64,000 bases of DNA from positions 39,144-103,143 of the IMG/VR virus record IMGVR_UViG_3300009151_000041, one strand, 5' to 3'. Below are positions 45,192 through 53,469 of the stretch, piece by piece. A model generated the notes under the pieces. The model saw nothing but the letters and a program-made list of their open reading frames with translations, had not been told where the DNA came from and did not search any database. Source of the stretch: a virus. Numbering within the stretch: the stretch's first letter is position 1; every line of letters starts with the position of its first letter. The translations under genes and the position numbers were made by a program.

Positions 45192-45199
45192 TATTTACA
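45192..45199 (-). promoter_or_regulatory. TAAATA late-type element of clpS
   Basis: TGTAAATA on the minus strand, 52 nt upstream of the clpS ATG, next to the hairpin. Confidence 0.58.
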
Positions 45200-45207
45200 C
45201 TATTATA

Positions 45208-45660
45208 TTAGGAAGTGTAGGTGATCGCAATGGTCTTTGGCTTGGCGTCTTCTGGCACTTCACGCTTTAGGTAAACGTTTAGAATTCCAAGTTCAAGATG
45301 AGCATTGCTAATTTCCACATGATCAGCCAATTGAAATTCCCTGCGGAAATCCCTGTTGCTAATGCCTTTGTGTAGGTAATTTGGCACTATTTTTTCGCTA
45401 TCTGATTGATACTCTTTACCTTCGATTATCAAGAACTTTTTGTCCTTGGTAACTGAAAGATTATCAAACCCAAAGCCAGCCACAGCAAGACTAATCATAT
45501 ACTCATCTTCATTGATTTGAACAATGTTATAAGGTGGATAGTTTGTTGAGGATTGTTGAGCACTTACTCGCATGAGTTCATCAAACATGTTATCAAAACC
45601 AATACCAAATTTGGTGAGTGCGGGTAGGTCGAAAGACCGAAGTGTGAGAGTTTTTGTCAT
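45208..45660 (-). CDS. Hsp20/alpha-crystallin small heat-shock protein
   Basis: 150 residues, AAAGGAG before ATG 45660. Alpha-crystallin domain from about 45 to 135: EDEYMISLAVAGFGFDNLSV, then GISNRDFRREFQLADHVEIS and LELGILNVYLKREVPE (the G-x-L motif). Holdase chaperone; in cyanophages Hsp20 is a common late or virion-assembly-associated protein. Late-type box upstream. Confidence 0.92.
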   Translation of the reverse strand: MTKTLTLRSFDLPALTKFGIGFDNMFDELMRVSAQQSSTNYPPYNIVQINEDEYMISLAVAGFGFDNLSVTKDKKFLIIEGKEYQSDSEKIVPNYLHKGISNRDFRREFQLADHVEISNAHLELGILNVYLKREVPEDAKPKTIAITYTS

Positions 45661-45724
45661 TTGTTTTCTCCTTTATATAAGCAAGATGACTTGTGATGTA
45701 GCCCCACTATAGGCACTACAACAT

Positions 45725-45732
45725 TATTTATT
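45725..45732 (-). promoter_or_regulatory. TAAATA late-type element of hsp20
   Basis: AATAAATA overlapping a TATAAT-like sequence (45730-45735), 64 nt before the hsp20 ATG. Confidence 0.52.
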
Positions 45733-45747
45733 ATACACGAAAAAAAA

Positions 45748-46008
45748 CTATATTTTATTATTTAGGTCAGTTATCAGACGGTAACTTGTCCAACTTGGAT
45801 GTTTTGAATTGTTTATCCAAGTCATAGCAAACAATGTGTAAGATTCGTCTGCGTCAAATGTGACTCGCAAGGTGTATTTGAATATTTTGGTGCGATATTT
45901 AATATTGTATTTTGCCGCCCATGAACTCAATTTGTTTCGAACTAAGCCTAATGCATAATTTGCTGCCTGGCCCCCTGCACCTCTGGGCAACTGAAACTCG
46001 ATGTACAT
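45748..46008 (-). CDS. Conserved T4-like phage protein
   Basis: 86 residues, start adjacent to the bS21 stop. MYIEFQLPRGAGGQAANYAL and YKIFKYT-like strands lead to DESYTLFAMTW, which echoes the LKW-family ending. Probably a small alpha/beta protein; no role known. Confidence 0.6.
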   Translation of the reverse strand: MYIEFQLPRGAGGQAANYALGLVRNKLSSWAAKYNIKYRTKIFKYTLRVTFDADESYTLFAMTWINNSKHPSWTSYRLITDLNNKI

Positions 46009-46232
46009 TAGTACATTTTTTTAGGCAGGGCCTGGTCGGCTAGTTGTCTGCGCCAACGATTTTTGGCAGCACTGCGTTTGAGCTTGCGGGCGGTAGTTGG
46101 CTTGGTGTAGAATTCACGATCTCTTAGATCGTTAAGAATACCAGATAACTGAATTTTTTTCTTGAATTTGCGCAGGGCTTTTTCTACATTACCGTCAGCG
46201 ACTATTACTGATCTTCCTCGCAATTTGCTCAT
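46008..46232 (-). CDS. rpsU: Ribosomal protein bS21 homologue
   Basis: 74 residues. VEKALRKFKKKIQLSGILND followed by LRDREFYTKPTTARKLKRSA matches bS21 throughout, including the basic C-terminal helix. bS21 contacts the anti-Shine-Dalgarno region of the 30S subunit and affects initiation. Phage copies are reported from huge phages and from pelagiphages. Overlaps clpX by 38 nt, so it is read from the clpX transcript. Confidence 0.93.
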   Translation of the reverse strand: MSKLRGRSVIVADGNVEKALRKFKKKIQLSGILNDLRDREFYTKPTTARKLKRSAAKNRWRRQLADQALPKKMY

Positions 46233-47430
46233 TGGGTGCCTTTAATTCTATAGGAATATTTACCAGGCCATCGGTTATTTTTACCTGGTCTATTCCTTGT
46301 TCTTTGTAACGTGCCAGGTTAAACATGTGTGGCAGTAGCACACGTTCCAGTTCACTGTGCAGGCCACGAGCTCCTGTTTTGTTTTTTAATGTGTTCTTGG
46401 CCACTTGCTCTAGAGCTGTTTTATCAAATTCTAATGCAACTTGATCTTGCACAAACAACCATTTGTATTGATCTACATAACTGTGTTTGATTTCTGTTAG
46501 AATAGATATCAAATCTTTTAGAGCAAGTTCGTTTAACGCAACCCAACTTGGAAAACGTCCCACAAACTCTGGAATCATGCCAAATTTAACCAGGTCGTCA
46601 GGAGTTACTTGATCAAGGTCGCCGGCACGATCTGATGACACTTCGGCTTGGAATCCAATTGATGTGCCACGAATACGACTCTTCACAATATTGTCCAGGC
46701 CCACAAAGGCGCCGCCAGCAATAAACAAAATGTTAGTGGTATCAATTTCCACAGTTTCGCCGTTGGGATGTTTGCGACCTCCTGTGGGTGTGATTCTGCA
46801 TTTGGTGCCTTCTACTAACTTGAGCAAGGCCTGTTGCACCCCTTCGCCCGATACATCTCTTGTGATGCTTTGGCTTTCTGAACGTCGACTGATTTTGTCA
46901 ATCTCGTCTACAAACACAATACCACGTTGTGTTTTTTCGATGTCATTGCCCGAGGCAGTATACAGACGTGAAATTAAACTTTCAACGTCATCACCTACAT
47001 ATCCTGCTTCAGTCAGTGATGTAGCATCAGCAATCACAAACGGCACATCCAAGTATCTTGCTACTGATCGAGCCAACAATGTTTTGCCAGATCCTGTGGG
47101 ACCTAGCATGAGAATGTTGACTTTTTCAATTTCAGTGTTTTTGTCTTGATTGCCTATGCGTTTGTAGTGGTTGGCAATTGCCACGCTCAATACCATTTTG
47201 GCTTGACCTTGTCCTATAACATATTGATCAAGATGTTTTAAGATAGCTCTAGGATCAAGACTGATAGTCTGCGTTGTAGGAGTAAGTATATGTTCGTCTA
47301 CTAGAAGAGTTTGGCAAAGTTCCACACACTCGTTACAGATGGCAACATCTTCGCCCACTATTAACTTGACCACTGCATCTTTGTGCTTGCCACAAAAACT
47401 ACAATTATCTAAATTTTCGGTTTGTTTCAT
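46195..47430 (-). CDS. clpX: ATP-dependent Clp protease ATPase subunit
   Basis: 411 residues, full length. Zinc-binding domain C10, C13, C32, C35; Walker A GPTGSGKT (110-117), Walker B FVDEIDK (172-179), pore loop GYVGDD (143-148), sensor region GARGLHSELE, and an IGF loop (RGTSIGFQAE) that docks on ClpP. So a complete unfoldase able to work with the phage or host ClpP. Substrate preference may be altered relative to host ClpX to degrade phage-specific targets. ATGA overlap with the upstream membrane protein. Confidence 0.95.
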   Translation of the reverse strand: MKQTENLDNCSFCGKHKDAVVKLIVGEDVAICNECVELCQTLLVDEHILTPTTQTISLDPRAILKHLDQYVIGQGQAKMVLSVAIANHYKRIGNQDKNTEIEKVNILMLGPTGSGKTLLARSVARYLDVPFVIADATSLTEAGYVGDDVESLISRLYTASGNDIEKTQRGIVFVDEIDKISRRSESQSITRDVSGEGVQQALLKLVEGTKCRITPTGGRKHPNGETVEIDTTNILFIAGGAFVGLDNIVKSRIRGTSIGFQAEVSSDRAGDLDQVTPDDLVKFGMIPEFVGRFPSWVALNELALKDLISILTEIKHSYVDQYKWLFVQDQVALEFDKTALEQVAKNTLKNKTGARGLHSELERVLLPHMFNLARYKEQGIDQVKITDGLVNIPIELKAPNEQIARKISNSR

Positions 47431-48884
47431 GCGTTGGTATTGGTTGGTTTTAGACGTTCTGATACTTGTTCTCTCTCAATGTCACTCAACAAATCTGGAT
47501 CATATTCACCAGTGGCGATCTTGTCAATGAGGTGATCAATGTATGCTGTGTCGTAAGTATAGTTATCTGTAGAATTTTTGTCAATAATAATCCACTCGTC
47601 TCCGTTGAATTTGTACAACTGTGGAGGCATGCGATCAGTTTTTACAAAGGTGTCACCTCGATTGGGTGCTGCCGGAAACTCTCTACCAAAACTGGTTTGA
47701 GTGTACTTGGGATCAGTCCAGGGCAATTGATCAATTTGCCCTCGGGTCAATTTAACTCTTTGTGCTTTGATAGTTTCATCAGGATGTTCCATTTTCCAAC
47801 GGCGCATGGCTTCTTTGTCGGTTTCATCAGCTGAATCGAGTGCATCAATTTCTTCCTCAGTCCAAGCACGGAGTTCTATGCCCGGTATTTCTTCCGGAGG
47901 CTGAATACCCATTGCGGCCTCATCTTCTCGGACGGGATCTGGTGCTACCATGGGCTTGAGATTTTGAAAGTGATCAAATGGCCGGGCAAGATAAGGATAG
48001 CGTTCGTTCCATGGACGATTGTCTTCAGGTGGCTCAGAACTGGCTTGAATCTGTTCAATTTGGTCATCAGTAACGGGTCCGTCGTCAGGTTCATACTGGG
48101 GCTCATCATGCACAAACCCACCTGTACCTTGTCGTGCCCATTCAAACTGTTTGTTTGCCGCTAGAATAAGTGTAAGCGCCAAGGGATCAAACACCAACAC
48201 AATCATTATGATCATCCAACGCACTGCACGTTCCAATAGATTGGCATCAGGATTGTCTCCGTACAGCAAGGCCGCAATGTATTTTATTGGTCCAACCTCT
48301 GCCTCCACTTTTCGGACCTCGGCGGCAATAGGCGCACGTTCATCGTTAAGTCCCGCGATAGACTTTTGCGACTGTGATATTTCTGATTGAAGGCGAGCAC
48401 GCTCTTTCTGCTGGGTTCTTCGCATAGCCACAGCTTTTTCGGCACCCGTTTCTGTTGTTGAGCGGCCCAATACTTGATCCACTCCCTCATCCATTTGTTT
48501 AAGCGCCTTACGGTTTGCTTCAATATTCTCTTTTTCGGTTTTGATCTTTTCATCATATATTGCAATCTTGCTAGTAACATCGCCTGACACCAGGCTTTGA
48601 TCTGAGTGTGCCTTTGACAAATAGCCAAATATACCCATGCTGGTCAGTATCATTAGGAATGCTATGGCCGGTATCAAATACAGTTTGAACACAATACCAG
48701 CACGGCGCCAGTTGTTGTGCAACCATACAGTGGCAACAATTTTGCCCAGTTCTAGCGAACCGCCCATGATGATCACAGGTATTGTGGCCGCTGAGAATAT
48801 AGCAGTAAGGCCTGCTACTGAGTACCAGGCTGCTACGCCGCTTAAGAGTAATGCGGTGGCGAGAATACCAAATCCAAATATCAT
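47427..48884 (-). CDS. Multi-TM phage protein with cytoplasmic coiled coil
   Basis: 485 residues. TM helices at about 2-21, 25-45 and 66-88, a long coiled coil (95-205) and another TM at 222-245; the last 230 residues are acidic and soluble. SLELGKIVATVWLHNNWRRA and LTSMGIFGYLSKAHSDQ are recognisable from T4-like cyanophage membrane proteins of unknown role. A GGTAAATA sequence precedes the ATG by 6 nt but also encodes the end of the previous gene. Confidence 0.72.
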   Translation of the reverse strand: MIFGFGILATALLLSGVAAWYSVAGLTAIFSAATIPVIIMGGSLELGKIVATVWLHNNWRRAGIVFKLYLIPAIAFLMILTSMGIFGYLSKAHSDQSLVSGDVTSKIAIYDEKIKTEKENIEANRKALKQMDEGVDQVLGRSTTETGAEKAVAMRRTQQKERARLQSEISQSQKSIAGLNDERAPIAAEVRKVEAEVGPIKYIAALLYGDNPDANLLERAVRWMIIMIVLVFDPLALTLILAANKQFEWARQGTGGFVHDEPQYEPDDGPVTDDQIEQIQASSEPPEDNRPWNERYPYLARPFDHFQNLKPMVAPDPVREDEAAMGIQPPEEIPGIELRAWTEEEIDALDSADETDKEAMRRWKMEHPDETIKAQRVKLTRGQIDQLPWTDPKYTQTSFGREFPAAPNRGDTFVKTDRMPPQLYKFNGDEWIIIDKNSTDNYTYDTAYIDHLIDKIATGEYDPDLLSDIEREQVSERLKPTNTNA

Positions 48885-48889
48885 AAAAA

Positions 48890-49315
48890 TTATTTACCAG
48901 GCGGAGGCATGGCAATCACCGCATGCTTTACTGCCACCCATGTGGCAAAGGTCTGATCCGGCACTTCAAACCATACAGGCACTGGTTGCAACGAAATCCC
49001 CCACAATGTAGTGTGTTCTAATCTGCGTTTTACTCTGCTTTGGGTGCGCCAGTTTTTTCCAAACATCACTCTAGCCTCTTTCATGATTGCATACCATTCT
49101 TTAACAGTATGCAATCGAAACCAAATACGGTGCATGACCAAAGGCGTTACATTAAGCGAGTCAAGTGACTCAGGGATACTCAACGCAGAGCCCTCAATTT
49201 TGACAGTCATTTCTAACCTTTCCAGATTTATCCTCTCGGCATACTCCCAGGGTATCAGCCTGGTTTTGATCCTAAGATCGAGGTCCTTGTCGCAACCTAC
49301 AGGATTTACGTCCAC
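48890..49315 (-). CDS. Hypothetical protein with interrupted 5' extension
   Basis: 141 residues from GTG 49315, without a ribosome site. Beta-rich: LDLRIKTRLIPWEYAERINL, then WFRLHTVKEWYAIMKEARVM and LQPVPVWFEVPDQTFAT. In the same frame, coding-like sequence continues upstream to GTG 49393 (residues like DQRDWVVYGGAG and DNLGLLEPWQVDVN) but is broken by a TGA at 49349-49351. Either a downstream start is used, or the gene is recently broken or recoded. Confidence 0.5.
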   Translation of the reverse strand: MDVNPVGCDKDLDLRIKTRLIPWEYAERINLERLEMTVKIEGSALSIPESLDSLNVTPLVMHRIWFRLHTVKEWYAIMKEARVMFGKNWRTQSRVKRRLEHTTLWGISLQPVPVWFEVPDQTFATWVAVKHAVIAMPPPGK

Positions 49316-49397
49316 TTGCCACGGTTCAAGCAGGCCCAGGTTATCGATTCACCCCGCCCCACCATAGACTACCCAATCTCTTTGATCATGCACAGTA

Positions 49398-49426
49398 ATT
49401 ATAACAACACTTGAGGTGGCTGTCAA
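49398..49426 (-). promoter_or_regulatory. Consensus sigma70 promoter
   Basis: TTGACA at 49421-49426, 17-nt spacer, TATAAT at 49398-49403. Downstream candidates are GTG 49393 (4 nt) or ATG 49389 (8 nt, only a 6-codon frame). Confidence 0.8.
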
Positions 49427-49884
49427 GTGTTTTGTTTTTGTTTGACAAGATTGCAAACTGTTTGAAACTGCTCGTATGCATCACGCACAGCCGGGTGACT
49501 CATTAATTTATCTGCTTCTGCAATCATGGTGTTGATGCCTGCTTCTGCATGATCTCGAGCACTGCCATAGGTCAACGGACACAAGTCATCACCAAACTCT
49601 TTGGCCAATTTTTCCCAGGCTTTCTTTTGTCCGGGAGTGAGAGGAGTACGCTGTGGCCGCATTTCACTGGCTTTACGTATGGATTCACAGATGCCATCTT
49701 CGGCCAGTCGCCCTGCCGCAATCATTGCGGCATAGTTAGGGTCAATGTTGTAGCGTCGGCTTTGTCCACCTGGGTAGCACATAACAATGTGTGTGCCCTT
49801 GCCGAAACTGTCCAAGTACTCACTGTCATATTCACTCACAGGCACATACCTGCGGCCCTTTTTTTCATAGTAGATCTTTTTCAT
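49423..49884 (-). CDS. Conserved phage protein, 153 aa
   Basis: ATG 49884 overlaps the stop of the FG-GAP lipoprotein (TAATG), with GGAG upstream. MKKIYYEKKGRRYVPVSEYD opens the protein; LTPGQKKAWEKLAKEFGDDL is a helix; ending YEQFQTVCNLVKQKQ. The pattern VRDAYEQFQTVCNLV resembles the C-terminus of the 51266 gene (VKDAWNKFQMVAGLT). So the two may be related. Common phage hypothetical. Confidence 0.66.
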   Translation of the reverse strand: MKKIYYEKKGRRYVPVSEYDSEYLDSFGKGTHIVMCYPGGQSRRYNIDPNYAAMIAAGRLAEDGICESIRKASEMRPQRTPLTPGQKKAWEKLAKEFGDDLCPLTYGSARDHAEAGINTMIAEADKLMSHPAVRDAYEQFQTVCNLVKQKQNT

Positions 49885-51248
49885 TAAAAACTCCATTGTG
49901 TTCGAGCATAGGCCACATAAACTTTACCACCAACACGCAGATCTAAAACATCCGATGATGTGGCTATAATAAAATTCCATTTGTCATTAACGTTAATAGG
50001 CATCATTATACCGGAGGTATTAGAATTTACACCGTTTAACTTTGAGTGTTGCAACACCAAATCATTAAAATATTCTCGACGACTTTGTTTAAATTTGCCT
50101 GTACCGTCATTCAGCCAAACTTGGTTACCACTTTCTGTGCGATTGGTATTCATCAACCAAATGTCTGGGTGCCCGTCACCATTAAAGTCCATGACCTTGG
50201 GTGTGTAACTGGCTAACGCACCCTGATCGTATCCGGACATGCTGATATCTGTTGCATCACTAAAAACATAGCCACCAAGATTGTAATAAATTTGTACCAT
50301 GCTTTGAGCACCAATTAATCTAGTTACTGTATTATCATTAAGATAACTTACAACCACCACATCCTTACGCCCATCACCATTAACATCTACAATTTGACAG
50401 CTTACATCATGACTTCGATTCACTGTGGCATCAGTGTTGTTTTTGTCAAAATATGGCACTGGCAAAGCCCCTTGGTATATAGGCTCCATGTTGGCATTCA
50501 ACTTGTAGATTAGTTGGCTGGCTTGAAGTCCAGTTTGATCAGTTAGCACCACTTGAGCAGCACCAGACCCATCTAAGTCGCCTGCACACACTCCAGCACC
50601 GGCAAGAGGATACTTAATAGTGCGCGATGTGTCCTTAGGCCTGTAAGTAAATCCACCTGCTTGATTGTTTATCCACATCTCTCCATTGCTGTTAAGCACA
50701 TCTAACCACCCATCTTGGTTGGCGTCTAGCACAGTGGTTCCATGATTCCAAGTCAACCCAGCTAGATCTACTCGTTGATGGCTTTGCCCGGCTCTGCTTA
50801 GGAACACCACTGATGGATTATTTTGCAACAAGTTAGCACCGTCGGTAAATCCTGGAAAGAATATGTCATCAATGCCATCGCGGTTAAAGTCGGCTATCTG
50901 TGGGTAGTTAACTGACCACCCAAACTCGCTACCTAACACATCGGCAGTGGCATCTGTGATTGTACCTGTGGCCCATTGTGGTCTTGGTCCGGTACCAGAT
51001 AATCGATAAATTTTAACAGTAGGAGTTGGCGAACTGTTGACTAACCATCCGCTAACCAATACATATTGATCGCCAGTATTGTCAAACTTGCCGGTAGCTA
51101 GACTAGGCACAAACGCACTGGGTATTGATATTGAGTCGGCAGCAACAAGTATAGAAGTTACCGGCATACCATTGTTGGCACTTCCACCTCCACCTCCACC
51201 ACATCCTGTTAGAGCCACTGCCAGTGCAGGGATTACAAGTTTCCACAT
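49884..51248 (-). CDS. Secreted lipoprotein with FG-GAP/VCBS calcium-binding repeats
   Basis: 454 residues. Lipobox LTGC (C16) followed by six Gly, then a seven-bladed-propeller-type domain. Calcium-binding loops DFNRDGIDD, DANQDGWLD, DLDGSGAAQ, DVNGDGRKD and DFNGDGHPD are spaced about 70 residues apart. The poly-Gly tether after the Cys is typical of betaproteobacterial surface lipoproteins. AGGAG lies before ATG 51248. Likely outer-membrane anchored, host-derived in style. Could alter receptor or adhesion during infection; no enzyme motif is seen. Confidence 0.85.
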   Translation of the reverse strand: MWKLVIPALAVALTGCGGGGGGSANNGMPVTSILVAADSISIPSAFVPSLATGKFDNTGDQYVLVSGWLVNSSPTPTVKIYRLSGTGPRPQWATGTITDATADVLGSEFGWSVNYPQIADFNRDGIDDIFFPGFTDGANLLQNNPSVVFLSRAGQSHQRVDLAGLTWNHGTTVLDANQDGWLDVLNSNGEMWINNQAGGFTYRPKDTSRTIKYPLAGAGVCAGDLDGSGAAQVVLTDQTGLQASQLIYKLNANMEPIYQGALPVPYFDKNNTDATVNRSHDVSCQIVDVNGDGRKDVVVVSYLNDNTVTRLIGAQSMVQIYYNLGGYVFSDATDISMSGYDQGALASYTPKVMDFNGDGHPDIWLMNTNRTESGNQVWLNDGTGKFKQSRREYFNDLVLQHSKLNGVNSNTSGIMMPINVNDKWNFIIATSSDVLDLRVGGKVYVAYARTQWSF

Positions 51249-51265
51249 GGGAATCTCCTAGTTGA

Positions 51266-51673
51266 TTAATACGTTTGATCTAGTGTGACATTGGTTAACC
51301 CAGCAACCATTTGGAATTTGTTCCAAGCATCTTTTACTGTGGGATTGGCATCCAGTTCTTCGCTGGACAATACTGTTTCCAACCAGTGATAGCTGTGGCG
51401 ACGAGGACGAGCTCCAAACTTGCGTGGTTGATGGAACCGGCCAGTTTCCCAAAGTGCAATACTAACTAGTCGATAGTGACCATCATCCTGATCCCTGCAA
51501 TCCCACCACTCAGGATTTAATCCATAACGATAACCAAGCCAAATATCCGCCCACTGCTTGTCGTCATTCGGGTCAAAATCTGTGCGGGAGATCACCACCA
51601 GCACATCATTTATGTCCACGCGACCTTGCACAATGTCTCGAACACAACGACTATAGCTCAGTCCAATTTTCAT
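51266..51673 (-). CDS. Conserved phage protein (MKIGLSYSRCVRDIV)
   Basis: 135 residues. Opens MKIGLSYSRCVRDIVQGRVD, then DVLVVISRTDFDPNDDKQWA, HQPRKFGARPRRHSYHWLET and NPTVKDAWNKFQMVAGLT. I recognise the whole as a widespread tailed-phage family, role unknown. Start overlaps the ligase stop. Confidence 0.72.
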   Translation of the reverse strand: MKIGLSYSRCVRDIVQGRVDINDVLVVISRTDFDPNDDKQWADIWLGYRYGLNPEWWDCRDQDDGHYRLVSIALWETGRFHQPRKFGARPRRHSYHWLETVLSSEELDANPTVKDAWNKFQMVAGLTNVTLDQTY

Positions 51674-53043
51674 ACTTTATCACCTGCTTCAAAGTCACGG
51701 AATCTCAAGAACCGGGGGAATCGGAGACTGTAGGTTCCGTCTTGATTTTGGGTGACTGCGTCTGCTTGGACTTCAACCAAGTGACCAAGCAACTGATCCC
51801 TACTGGCCCAATACTCATCACGAAGAGTATCACTAAAGCCACTGCCAACATTAACGCAAATTCTACGGTCATTGTCATCTCCTTCACATATTATAGCACC
51901 CAAGCGGTTTTTGTTCCTACCAGTTCCTTCTTCAAAGCCCACAATGTTCAAATCAACACTAATGGTAGGTTTCCATTTCATCCACGAGTCCGACCGCTTG
52001 CACTGATAAGGTGCGTCCAGGCTCTTGATCATGATGCCTTCGAAGCCACCTTCTACGGCAGCTTCAGCATAGCGTTGCATGATATCATGCCCTTCGGCTG
52101 TGTCCAGATCCACATCCAATCCGGGCATGATGCGCAGACATGCAGTTTCTTCCAAGCCAGCACGAGCCGCTTCTAACCATTCCAGTCTCTTGTACTGCTG
52201 TACATTCCAATGCCCTTCTTTGAAGGCATCAAGTGGGATGATATCAAAAATGTGATATACCATGCCTGTGGTTTCGGCATTTGATTTGCGATGTGCTTGG
52301 CGCATGAGTTGTTGGAAACTTTCACCCACAATCTCACCATCCAACACATAATGTCCACCGGTGCCACGACCGTGTTGAAAGTGCTTGCGAGCATCTTCGA
52401 TAGCGTCGGCAACCTGCGGAAAGTTCTCAAACTCTTTACCATTGCGGCTGTATAGTGTGACTGTGGCGCCACTAACCACTGCCAACACACGCACTCCGTC
52501 TAACTTGCACTCTAGACGCTTGATGCCTTTCATTTTCTTGGGATGATCTGTTGAGTCCTGTGCTAACTGACATGAAAATACGGGAATCCGGTATTCAGTT
52601 CGGCCCACAACCTTGTTGATAGTCTTTTCAGAGACACCACATCGCAGATCTTTGATCAACACACGGCGAGCCAACATGTTCCACTCTTCAGAGTCAAACT
52701 GCTGACTCATTCGCTCAACTGTTTCTCTAGCACGATTGCCTGTGATCGATCTAGTGCGCAGGGCTTCTAGCATAGCCCAGAATTGTGTCCAAGGATTGTC
52801 ACGCCCAGTTAAGCCCTCAGTCTCAGGTACCTGGCGGATGCCAAACACATAGAACGGATTGTAGGCTTGATAGCAATTGAACAAAAAACACTGCGCATCG
52901 GCACTGCCTAGTTTTGCGGCCATCAGGGCTTTTTCAATCACTTTTTCTTTGTGAATGCGACTGTCTGAACTTTCGAGATCGCGTATCCAACCTGCGGCCA
53001 TTATGGCATCAAACCTTGAGTGGCTGTAATCAGTTTCATTCAT
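51670..53043 (-). CDS. ATP-dependent DNA ligase
   Basis: 457 residues, T4/T7-type. Motif I LECKLDGVR with lysine K180 for adenylation; YVLDGEIVG is motif III, GFEGIMIKSLDAPY motif IV, and WMKWKP motif V. The C-terminal OB domain ends FPRFLRFRDFEAGD. N-terminal helical domain (1-150) as in T4 gp30. It seals nicks during replication and repair. ATG 53043 follows the upstream gene closely. Confidence 0.94.
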   Translation of the reverse strand: MNETDYSHSRFDAIMAAGWIRDLESSDSRIHKEKVIEKALMAAKLGSADAQCFLFNCYQAYNPFYVFGIRQVPETEGLTGRDNPWTQFWAMLEALRTRSITGNRARETVERMSQQFDSEEWNMLARRVLIKDLRCGVSEKTINKVVGRTEYRIPVFSCQLAQDSTDHPKKMKGIKRLECKLDGVRVLAVVSGATVTLYSRNGKEFENFPQVADAIEDARKHFQHGRGTGGHYVLDGEIVGESFQQLMRQAHRKSNAETTGMVYHIFDIIPLDAFKEGHWNVQQYKRLEWLEAARAGLEETACLRIMPGLDVDLDTAEGHDIMQRYAEAAVEGGFEGIMIKSLDAPYQCKRSDSWMKWKPTISVDLNIVGFEEGTGRNKNRLGAIICEGDDNDRRICVNVGSGFSDTLRDEYWASRDQLLGHLVEVQADAVTQNQDGTYSLRFPRFLRFRDFEAGDKV

Positions 53044-53055
53044 ATACTTAACGCC

Positions 53056-53469
53056 TTACCAGGATGAGTTATAAAACACTTTCAAGCCCATGAACATTTC
53101 TGTTCTAGCGGCTTTGACGAACGCCAAGTCCCGATCGTAATAGAGTTGATCTGCTTCACTACCAAAGAAGAAACCTGATGTAGGCGGCAGTTGACGGTGT
53201 GTGACTGCTCGTTCAAGTTCATCCAAGTCCTCAGGAGCGAGTTCCATTTCAATGCCGTTGAAGCTGTCATAGCTTAATTTTTTTTGTTCTGCCAGCCGTT
53301 CCATCCAACCATGCAGGTTAGGATGCTTGCGCCAGTAGGCAATTTCACGCGGCTTATTAACTTTTGTATTCACAAACTCTCTGGAAGTTTCATTCCACTC
53401 AGCGCCGTCATAGTAGTCGCGTTGCTGACCTTCGCGGGTGGCCACATAGGCATACATATCAAGACCCAT
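53056..53469 (-). CDS. Phage protein of the MGLDMYAY family
   Basis: 137 residues; AAGGAG before ATG 53469. MGLDMYAYVATREGQQRDYY then IAYWRKHPNLHGWMERLAEQ and LPPTSGFFFGSEADQLYYDR. This family is common in phages and sometimes mislabelled phosphoglycerate kinase; function unknown. Confidence 0.72.
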   Translation of the reverse strand: MGLDMYAYVATREGQQRDYYDGAEWNETSREFVNTKVNKPREIAYWRKHPNLHGWMERLAEQKKLSYDSFNGIEMELAPEDLDELERAVTHRQLPPTSGFFFGSEADQLYYDRDLAFVKAARTEMFMGLKVFYNSSW

